Positions 55,652-64,000 of a stretch of DNA of 64,000 nucleotides are shown in pieces. The notes under the pieces are model-generated. The model had not been told where the DNA came from and made no database searches. It saw only the letters and a list, made by a program, of their open reading frames with translations. How positions within the stretch are numbered: the stretch's first letter is position 1; every line of letters starts with the position of its first letter. This stretch comes from Larix kaempferi (taxonomy: Eukaryota; Streptophyta; Pinopsida; Pinales; Pinaceae), in NCBI GenBank assembly GCA_027924585.1, contig BSBM01000826.1, positions 9,207,501-9,271,500 on the forward strand. The letters are read 5' to 3'. The position numbers and the translations under genes are program-made.

Positions 55652-57859
55652 CTAGTAGAGTGCCTGTGTAAATTCTTCTTTTGACTGTGGTGTCTTGTAA
55701 ATTTTTAGGCAATGCCCATTCACTATCATGGGGAACTCCTCTTCATCAATTGTAATAATTCTCACAGCTCCATTTTCATAAATCTTCTGTATAATGTAAG
55801 GTCCAAGCCATCTAGTGGTTAGCTTCCCTTTGAATGTGTGAAATCTGGATTCGTAAAGTAGTTCTCAATCACCTTCGTTGAACTTTTTATCCTTCATATG
55901 TTGGTCATGCCATTTTTTTCTTTGTTGTTGGATGATTTCGATATGTGTAAGTGCTTGTTGGCGGTGCTCATCCAGTTGATTCAGCTGTAGCATGCGTTCT
56001 TTTTGAATTTTTTATACATCCATATGTAAATTTGCTGCAATTCTTAATGTTTTTATTTTAAATTCGATTGGCAGCATGAATTTTTTCCCATAGAATAGTT
56101 CATAAGGTGTGAATCCTGTAGTTGTTTTCCATGTAGTATTGTAAGCCCAAACTGCCTCACTAAGTCTATCAGCCCAATCCCTTTTGTGAAGTTGGACAAT
56201 TTTTGTCAAGATTCTCTCTAATTCCCTGTTGGTTACCTAAGCTTGACCATTTGCTTGAGGGTGATAGGAGGATGACTGTCTGTTCTTTACATTGTTTCTT
56301 TTCATCAAGTCTTCAATTAAATTTGATGTAAATTGTGGGCCGTGATCAGAAATTACTTCTCTTGGCACCCCAAACCTGTGAAAGATCTGCTCAGTAAAGA
56401 ATTTGGCCACATTGGCATTAGAGAGATTTTGAGGTCAAAAAATGGCCTCCTAAGAGATGTACTACAAAAATATGAGATATATTAAAATATTATGAATTGG
56501 GGGTTTTATGGGGTAGGTATATATGACATGTCACCTCCCACACTATTTTCTATGCAGAATATAAATAATCATGGTTGAGTTACTTTTCAAAATTCACTAG
56601 AAATAAAATTAATAAAATAAGTCTACATTGATGTGACTAAGATTCATTGTAAATTCCCAAAAATTTATTCTCCTTTAGCATTTATTTGTCTTGAATTTGC
56701 AAATGAAATTAAATAATAAAAAACATTTTTAAGAGCTATTTTTTTAATTTTATGTTGACTTTTTATATTTAGTACTTTTCTCATGAATTTAATATAATGT
56801 AATTTAATTGAGAATTTATTTACATGTAAAATGTTAATAATATTATTATAATCCACATTGCATTATTATTATTATTATTATTTATTAAATCTATTATTAT
56901 TCTTTTTTAGTTTGACATTATGTTATTAGATAGAATGGAGTGAATATATAATTTAAAATTAAAAACATTAAAATGATAATATATTATTTTATAAAAAAAT
57001 GTGAAAGGACTTTCTTTATTAATTAAGAGTACTTCACTTGAAAATGACAATAATATTATTTTATGAGAAAGTGTGAAAAGACATTCATTATGAGTACTTT
57101 ACTTGAAAATGACAATAATATTATTTTATGAAAAGACTATCATTATGAGTACTTTATTTTATGACTTAAAAGTACTTACACCACTACCTTGGTTAACTAT
57201 GTGTTTTCATCTACCATAGAAAATTTGACAAATAAACATTCTTAACTCATGCAATGCCACCTCAACCAAGGGGGATGATGTCATCTACTAGAATGTGATT
57301 GGTTGTTTTTTATAGTACATTTTCTTTGTTTTGAGGCCATTTTTTGACCTCAAAATTTCTCTAATGGTTTCATTTGCAGCAGCCAGTGCTTCTACCTCTT
57401 TCCATTTTGTAAGGTAATCAATGCATACGAGGATGTAACTTTTCTGATTACACTATGGGTTGAATGGGCCAACAAAATCAAATCCCCACTTTTCAAATGC
57501 CTCCAAGGAGATTTGTGGATGGAGTGGAATTTCTTGTTTTTGTGTTGGTTTTCCCATTCTCTGGCAATCATCACAGTGGGACACATACTAATAGCATCTT
57601 TGTGGAGTGTTGGCCAATAATAACCTGTTTGTAAGATCTTGTAGGTTGTCCTTTTTGCAGCATAGTGTCCTCCATAGGGTTAATTGTGGGTGGCATGCAT
57701 TATGTCATGTACTTCATCTTCCCTAATGCACCTTCTAAGTATTTGATCTGGTCCCTGTTTAAAAAGCATGCCTTCTATCCATGTGTATGTTGCAATTTGT
57801 CTTATTACTTTTGTCTTTTCTTTATAACTATAATGTTTTGGAAACTTCCCGGATACTAA
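55652..57859 (-). pseudogene. pol: gypsy element E integrase region
   Basis: Minus strand. It starts with LVSGKFPKHYSYKEKTKVIR, EGMLFKQGPDQILRRCI (RNase H/integrase connection), then CDDCQRMGKPTQK, KWGFDFVGPFNP, LVCIDYLTKWKEVEALAAAN (catalytic D). A 951-bp insertion (56416-57366) interrupts, after which the frame resumes with NVAKFFTEQIFHRFG, VISDHGPQFTS (D), YHPQANGQA (the glutamate codon position follows), KRDWADRLSEAVWAYNTTW and a C-terminal domain ending FTQALY at 55652. Several single stops occur. Sequence differs clearly from elements B and D, so it is another gypsy lineage. Confidence 0.88.
56416..57366. mobile_element. MITE-like insertion with 34-bp TIRs
   Basis: The inverted termini 56416-56449 and 57333-57366 match at 33 of 34 bases (CATTAGAGA...GGTCAAAAAATGGCCTC). 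The 951-bp body is AT-rich and non-coding, with a tandem ATGACAATAATATTATTTTA repeat near 57042-57130. It interrupts the integrase frame of element E. I could not identify a TSD, so the superfamily is open. Confidence 0.75.
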
Positions 57860-58191
57860 CACTAGTACAAAATGAGAGATAAATGACCAAAAAAACGACC
57901 AAAATCCGCATATAAATGACCATTTTTGAGTTGGTGACCACTGGTAGCAAATATGTGGCCATATTTAGCTTGGTCATTTATATCTTATATTGTGGTCATA
58001 TATTTAGTTGTATATTTGGTCATAATTTAGTCATATATTTGGTCATTAATTGTCACAATTAATGACCACATTTTTTGTCATGTGATAAATAACCGCTAAT
58101 TTGCTACCAGCGATCACCAACTCAAAAGTGGTCATTTATATGCATATTTTGGTCATGTTTTTGGTCACTTATCTCTCATGTTGTACTAGTG
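57860..58191. mobile_element. CACTA-type MITE, 332 bp, TIRs about 92 bp
   Basis: Begins CACTAGTACAA and ends TTGTACTAGTG. The first and last 92 bp are inverted copies with about ten differences (for example GATAAATGACC, CATATAAATGACC, TTTTGAGTTGGTG). Subterminal TGGTCAT motifs recur many times, typical for CACTA elements. It truncates element E. The 3-bp flanks (TAA left, GCC right) do not match. A further partial copy of the right terminus follows at 58192-58245. Confidence 0.78.
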
Positions 58192-58261
58192 GCCGTTTAT
58201 ATGAAAATTTTGGTCATTTTTTTAGTCATTTATCTCTTTTTAGTGGTTTCAGAATATAAAT

Positions 58262-58332
58262 AGGGCACAGAGGAATCGAACCACCAACCTCCTGCCTATA
58301 AAGCAGGTGCTCTACCATTGAGCTAACACCCT
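58262..58332 (-). tRNA. tRNA-like gene, anticodon UAU (Ile), possibly decayed
   Basis: The minus strand folds as a 71-nt cloverleaf. The acceptor AGGGTGT pairs with GTGCCCT using G-U pairs. The D arm GCTC-AATGGTA-GAGC is present. The anticodon stem CCTGC/GCAGG has the seven-base loop TTTATAG, giving anticodon TAT. The T arm contains GGTTCGATTCC with one mismatch. Box A-like TTAGCTCAATGG and box B-like GGTTCGATTCC are present. No CCA, no intron. The wobble-rich acceptor leaves open a pseudogene or organelle-derived copy. Confidence 0.6.
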
Positions 58333-58339
58333 TAAATAG

Positions 58340-59829
58340 AATTCCTTATGGATTGATATTAGAATAAAATTTCCAACAATTAACACCATCTTGCCAGATT
58401 CTGGAAAATGATCACATACCTAGGTAAGAAACAAATATTACCCAATAGTCACCAAAAAGGGTCATGTTAATGACAACCTTATTTTTCCAAAATCTCTCAA
58501 AAATCAAGAATGCAGTTGTATTGTCAATTTTTTCTCCGTGTGGTACCAAATCAAGAATCACAATTAGTTTGACAAAAATAGGCATGGGATTTTAAATTAG
58601 AAGTTTGTTAGAAAAGCAAAAACAAAATAACTTTTAAGATAGGGCAAATTATTTTGGGTTGGACTTATTTTGGGATGCAAATCTATCCTTACCTTCAACA
58701 ACCAATGTTAGAACAAATTTATACCATAAATACATATTATTGTGCATTATGAATCATGGAAATTAGTGTAAGTTTCTTCTTCTCTTGTGTGTTTTGTCTA
58801 ATGCATGTGTCCCAGGAAAACCAACATTTAGAAGTAAAGGAATAGCTGATATTAATTTTTAAGATATTTTATGAATTTGGATTCATAAAAAACAACCATT
58901 TAAACCATTAATAATGTTATCATAAATAGCCAAAATAAATCCATAATTTATTTCATTATATAATTTAACATATTGTTCCAAACTTCTAAGCTATCAATTT
59001 CTGCTCAAAATGTACTTCCACAAAGGATGTTCTAACTTCACTAATATGAAACCTAGGAAATTCTCATATACAACTGATGCAATGCCCTTCTCTTATGCCC
59101 ATTCATGATATGATTTGCAAAATTTTTAAATGAGCATAACCCATTGTATTTATTTGGGAGAATGGCATGTAACATATTAACTATGAACATATAATATTAA
59201 TTATGTTGTCAACTAATGAATGTGGATAAGCTCAAAAAGGTAGTTGGTTGAATTCATTTTGATGTTCAATTATGAAAGTTGAACCAATGGTGTGAGACCA
59301 TATCAGGTACCGATATTTAACTTGTGTGACAGTCTCTATGTTAAAGTCCTCTCATTACCAATATATAATGGGCATAGAATCATGGATTGGAAAAAAAAAT
59401 GCTATGACGGATGGTCACCTTGCTCTATACAAATAAAACCTAGGACAAATAAGGGGGTCTTCATCTGCTTAGAATGAGAACTCTAGACATGAAATGGAAC
59501 ACCTCAACCCATTGGGAAACTTAAAACACATCAACTATTTAGAATGTTGGGGTTCGAATTTTTGTATACCCATGTGATGGGAATCTTTTAGAAGAGGTCC
59601 CAACTCTCAATTCTTTGGATTGGAGGCCAGTTTCAAAGTGTGCATTAGACAAGTGGCAATAAGAAGCCATAACCATGGCTGGGCCATAGGATCATGTGTG
59701 AAATTAGGGATTGCTAGGCTTTTCACATCTAATTTGTTTAAATATAAAATTTTCCCATGGGAAACTAGAATTAAAGAAACCTCTATCAAAATAGAGAAAA
59801 ATTTATAGATAATATGCATAGACCAATAC
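58340..59829. other. AT-rich intergenic, no gene seen
   Basis: About 1.5 kb with no recognisable domain, repeat boundary or RNA gene on either strand. Short frames at 59292-59477 and 59607-59819 carry no motif. Confidence 0.4.
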
Positions 59830-60730
59830 CATCTTTGAATTACTGGTGAAATTAAGTCATTTCCCAGGCGTGGATCATGGATGGAGGTTGCATATTTTAC
59901 ATATTGGTTTGAGCCGTATGGTGTTGTCGAGCTTAGAGTGCCATATTGAGAAGCAAATGAAATTCTTGCATATGTAGGTTGTGTTGCATATGGAGGAGGC
60001 TGAGATGCATATGCTGGAAGGCCTGAATAATGCGCTGAGAAACCAATAGGTGGTGGTACCTATGGAAATGGCCTATGATATGAGTTCAAGCTTGGATATT
60101 CTGTTCCATAAGCTGTCTGTATCTGTGGAATTGGATGCATTTACGGATACCCAACAGGGTGTGATGATGGCTTCTCCTTCTAACCATCAGCTGCAAGTTT
60201 TACAGTAACAGTCCTTCCCTGCATGCCAACCATAGAACATTGGTGTCAAGTTCAACAAATTCCTTTCAACAAGTATATGATAAATATCATCCATTACTAG
60301 CTATTACTTACATCAATGGTTTTGTTTGGTTCCTTAACTACCCTCTTTGTAGCCTCCACAGTCTTGAAAGTCACAAATGCAAAGCCCCTATTGATGACAA
60401 ATACATACAGCATTAACCAACACAAATACAACCAAATAAACTAGACCTTGGAAAAACACTACATAAACCTCTAGCAACAAGGGAAGCATGTTATACGACC
60501 AATCCTAAAGAAAAACTGAAATCTTCGATTTGTAACCTGGATTTATTGGTATTTTTATCATATGCAACCGAACCTTCTTCTATCTCTCCATATTTGGAAA
60601 AAACTTCTAGAAGCTTATCATTGGCCGTGTCATATGAGAGACCACCAATGTAAAGTTTCCTTTGAGCGTGATCTACACTTTGACCAGGACCTGTGCTCGC
60701 CACTGCCAGATTGCTTATAGTAATTCTCCC
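59830..60730 (-). pseudogene. RRM protein pseudogene, UBP1-associated protein 2-like
   Basis: Three exons on the minus strand with consensus splice sites. Exon a (60730-60537, after TGTAG): GRITISNLAVASTGPGQ, then RKLYIGGLSYDTANDKLLEV and FSKYGEIEEGSVAYD. Exon b (60387-60312): GFAFVTFKTVEATKRVVKEP, donor GTAAGT. Exon c (60218 onward): GRTVTVKLAADG followed by a Tyr/Pro-rich tail. RNP2 (LYIGGL) and RNP1 (SRGFAFVTF) are intact, as in the second RRM of UBA2-type hnRNP-like proteins. Stops in exon c (ADG*KEK, GYP*MHP, PFP*VPP) sit where Q is likely (CAG/CAA to TAG/TAA). No upstream RRM exon is seen, so it is partial and probably dead. Confidence 0.68.
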
Positions 60731-60739
60731 CTACACAAT

Positions 60740-61815
60740 TAACATAAAATGGATACGAAAATTATAAAAAAAATAAAAATAGAAAGGTTAAGATAATGAA
60801 TTAGAGTTGTTTGATTTCCATTGTGTAAGAAAGGTTAACCATAGAAGTTGAGAAGTATCGGAGAAAAGAGCAATGTATAAGTGGAATACTAATTTTAGCA
60901 GCAAAATATGGATTGGAGTTATGTGGTGAGTTTGAATCTGTCGTCTCCCCAAGAAAATCAGCCAAATATTTTGTAAAATAACATTAAAATAAAAACACTT
61001 GCACCCTAGACTACTGGGTCTATGAGTTTGGATGCTAATGATCAACTTGTTAAATTCCAAAAAATCAATAATTTAAAGTATTCATTGTGCTGGGTGTAAT
61101 CACATGATGCATATCCAATTAAAACCATAAATAATTAGCAGTGGCACAATGAAGGCAGTTTAGAATTGATAGGTATTAGTGTCTCTGGTATTTGGATATA
61201 TATGGAATGTGCATCCATGTTTTCCCAGCTAAATTGTTAGTTAAAAATTTAAAATACTCAAAAATTAAAGCAACGATGAAGATGCATGCAAAGGAAACAC
61301 TGATTGGTGTATTGAAGCAAATCATAAACATCACAAGGTACTGGAGTGGGAAATTCAGATTTAAATGTATGCATGTCTACATTGTTGGTGAAAACAATCA
61401 TCAAGATGCCTAGAAAGTCTTCATGAGACATAATATTGATAAAGTAGAAACAAGTTGGAAAAGCATCATGCTTAATCCTTTAATGATTGTATCCTTCATC
61501 AAATTCAATAAGATATCAGAGTGCACAAATACAAAGATATCCTTCTTATTTTTTCTTTGTCAACTTCATTCTATTAAACAATATGTTAACAACACCGAAA
61601 TTGGAAATTGGGAGAGGCGGGACAAATATGACCCACTGCAATTGCAATAAACAATCAAAATAAGCCATAACCTAATTAGTTGATATAATATTTGACCAAT
61701 GAATGTACAAAGAGAACAATGGATCAACAGGCAGCACAAACATAAAGCGAAATGTCAACACTACCTCAAAATTCAGACCAAAAAACATTTCATAGATACG
61801 ATCATCAATGGAATA
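60740..61815. other. intergenic, no gene seen
   Basis: AT-rich sequence between the RRM pseudogene and the end of the WDR70-type gene. No missing RRM exon or repeat is recognisable. Confidence 0.4.
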
Positions 61816-63989
61816 TCATTTCTCTTCCTCTTCATAATCAGATTCAACAAAGAATGTTTCCGGCTGTGTCTATGCATATGCAGGTGCAATAAACTTGGGA
61901 TATTTTGCAGTAACATCAACATATTTCAATATAGCCTCCCTTGGGTCTTTCTCCATCCATGTCTGTTTGATCATGCCCCCTTCCTGTAATAATGAAACTT
62001 GAGCCTTAACTGGTTGTCATTCATGAAACATAGCAAATGTGTAACTCTTAAAAAATCCCATACCTTGAGAAGGTAATGTGTCAACAAGATGCCCTTCGTT
62101 GATCCAACCCTCCCACCAAAACCAGGACCTGTGACTGGCAAATCAGGCCTTTGTGACTTGATAGGATCCATCCGCGCTTTTTCCCATTGCCTCTTACGAC
62201 TAGGTTCATCTCGAAATAGGGGCAAGGCATGTGGGTTGTGAATGACAATTTTGGCTTCAAAATCATCCAAGGACTTTTTCCTGGGTTCTCTTGCAACACA
62301 AACAATTGCCCCCCTCTCACTCAAAGCTGGATCATATAATATATGTGTTCCACCTTCATTTTTATCACCAACTGTAGCAAAGACCTTCATAAACAGTAGA
62401 GCACATTTAAACCATTTAACTTCAAAATAATACCAGTAAGAGAAATTAAGATTGAAAAGGCTAAGCAATATGTCATGCCAAAAGTAATAAGTAATATGCC
62501 ATGCTAAAAGTAAGATTGAAAAGGCTAAGCAACACTTTACTGCCTAGCAGAATACATAAAAAACACTTTTATACAGATTTTAACTTTGAAAACAGTGTTG
62601 ACTTCTGAAAATTGAAGTAAACTACTAAACATTGACACATCATGACAAAATCAAGCATGCAAAGGCTAAGCAGTATTGACAAGAAGATTACACATACTAA
62701 GAATGCTTTTGTGTTAATTCTTGAACAATTTCCCACCAACAGATTACCAAGATAAAAGGAAAGCCTTAGTTGAAGTTAACTCCCCAGTTTAATATCGAAG
62801 TCACAAAAGGATATGAACCTGAATGTGCAACTGGCAAATTCATTCCCAAAGAATACCTGGCAGGTGAATTTATTGTTATTAAGAACTCCATAAAAGGAGA
62901 ACAGTTGAGGATGAAAGCCTGATTTGGGAAATTTTCAAATAACACTTCCAGAAATCTCCTAGACATGGTGTCAGAACTATAGGAGAGAAGTCAACTTTCA
63001 AGGAACAAAAAGCCTAAAAGGTGAGTGGTCCCTGCTATGCTATCCCAATCAAAGAGGAATATCCTCTCACAATCAAGATACAAACCCTAGATTTAGAGGA
63101 GATGTTTAAGGCAACCAAGGACATGAGAGATGGAATTCCCTAGGATAGATTTCCTCCCCTGTAAGTTTAACAAAAAGCTCTAGCAGATCACTAGGAACAA
63201 TTTTCTTCAGATCTGCCGCAAGTCTTTAGAAGCATCAACCATAGGGGAAAAAGTTATTGTGGGACTTATTGAACTCATCCTAAAGGATAAAAAAGGGAAC
63301 ACAATGGAGGATGGAGACCCTCACTCCTCTATTCTGTTCTTATTTTCTTATGCAATAGAGGCTATTGTCAGTTCACCCTCTATATTAGTGCTTTCACAAA
63401 TAACAACAATTGCATGTAGATTAAAACTGAATTAGGATTAGTTAAGGGCCATGGTATCGACACCATGCCAACATTTTGTGAAACCACTTAAGAGTGTCCT
63501 TGTAGTGAACAACAATGTTATTAAAGTGGTTTAGGCCCTAAGGTGATTGGAAAAGACAATTTAGGACCGCAATAGGAAAAGATGGCCAATATATACTTGC
63601 TCAGAAGATTACATCCAGTATTCAAATTAAGGTGAATAAACAACACCAAAATTTTGCTAGGATTTATTCATCACTTTAAGCTAGAACAAAACTAGATTTT
63701 GGTGTCCAGCAATGCATTAATACACTGAAAGAACAAAATCATGAACACTTGCCTGATTAAGGCGCGGTTGCCAAGTACAACATACAAAACTGTGCACTGG
63801 GGACACACCAATTCTTAATACCAATTCCAGTGTTTGCCTGTCATAGAAATATAATAATCCTCCAGACTTACCATCCCTTTCAACATAGGTTCCTGTATAT
63901 ATTAGCCTCTCATCTGGACTAAATGATACATTACTTTGAGCATAGTTGTTTGGAAGATCCTTGAATACTCGCAGTGGAGTTATAGTCTT
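61816..63989 (-). CDS. WDR70: WDR70/gastrulation-defective-1-type WD40 protein, last three exons
   Basis: Minus strand; the gene continues beyond 64000. Exon 63989-63753 (79 codons): LRVFKDLPNNYAQSNVSFSP, DERLIYTGTYVERDG, LLYFYDRQTLELV, WQPRLNQ. Its donor is GCAAGT, a GC-AG intron. Exon 62384-62064 (107 codons): VFATVGDKNEGGTHILYDPA, LSERGAIVCVAREPRKKS, NPHALPLFRDEPSRKRQ, LPVTGPGFGGRVGSTKG, donor GTATGG. Exon 61983-61816 (56 codons): EGGMIKQTWMEKDPREAIL, KFIAPAYA. All junctions are phase 0. A TAG at 61870-61872 (likely from CAG) precedes the expected TGA at 61816 and would remove 17 C-terminal residues. The family is a nuclear WD40 protein; specific role here is not shown. Confidence 0.88.
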
Positions 63990-64000
63990 CTATAGATCCC

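Noticed and set aside
59607-59819. 70-codon minus-strand frame after the RRM pseudogene as its C-terminus
   Set aside because: It overruns the Tyr/Pro-rich tail without a conserved stop and reads as random sequence.

Overview
The window reads as nuclear DNA of a seed plant, most likely a gymnosperm such as a conifer. This rests on spliceosomal introns, plant gene families, and dense nested LTR retrotransposons with large extra open reading frames. The organism call is an inference from style; nothing here is species-diagnostic. About 58 kb is repeats and about 6 kb at the right end is genic.

Layout. (1) 1-8467: a decayed minus-strand extra ORF (locus A, 6518 to 1520), preceded by a palindromic tandem array and an LTR-type start at 7527. 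A 1315-bp solo LTR with a perfect 5-bp TSD interrupts it, and the whole sits just after the primer-binding site of a copia-like LTR. (2) 8468-15672: a minisatellite, an LTR relative of the solo LTR, an integrase fragment of a Ty3/gypsy element, then the same LTR-type start and array in plus orientation (locus B). (3) 15673-21941: a structurally complete but mutated chromovirus (375-bp LTRs, iMet PBS, gag, pol, chromodomain). (4) 22168-29820: three further decayed ORFs (remainder of locus B, locus F, locus C), two with palindromic arrays, and a 148-bp satellite. (5) 31628-40593: nested copia LTRs, a copia RNase H split by a young 3173-bp non-autonomous element (H) that is flanked by TSD GCAAG and carries decamer arrays in its LTRs, and a fold-back sequence. 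(6) 40597-50984: a large Ty3/gypsy element (D) in the order gag, protease, archaeal-type RNase H, RT, RNase H, integrase, followed by an LTR-type start and a large extra ORF homologous to locus F. (7) 52277-58191: a second gypsy lineage (E, minus strand) with integrase, repeats and an acidic coiled-coil extra ORF, carrying two MITE-like insertions. (8) 58262-64000: a tRNA-like gene, an RRM-protein pseudogene resembling UBP1-associated protein 2, and the last three exons of a WDR70-type WD40 gene with one premature stop.

The recurring theme is a module repeated at several loci: an LTR-type start, a TATA-like box, a locus-specific array of palindromes, then a fast-evolving extra ORF. At two loci (A and B) the palindromes differ in sequence yet still pair, which implies compensatory change. 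With the possible exception of the WDR70 exons and element H, every coding region here is broken. Where the original codon can be guessed, most nonsense changes fit C-to-T or G-to-A transitions, as expected for methylated, silenced repeats.
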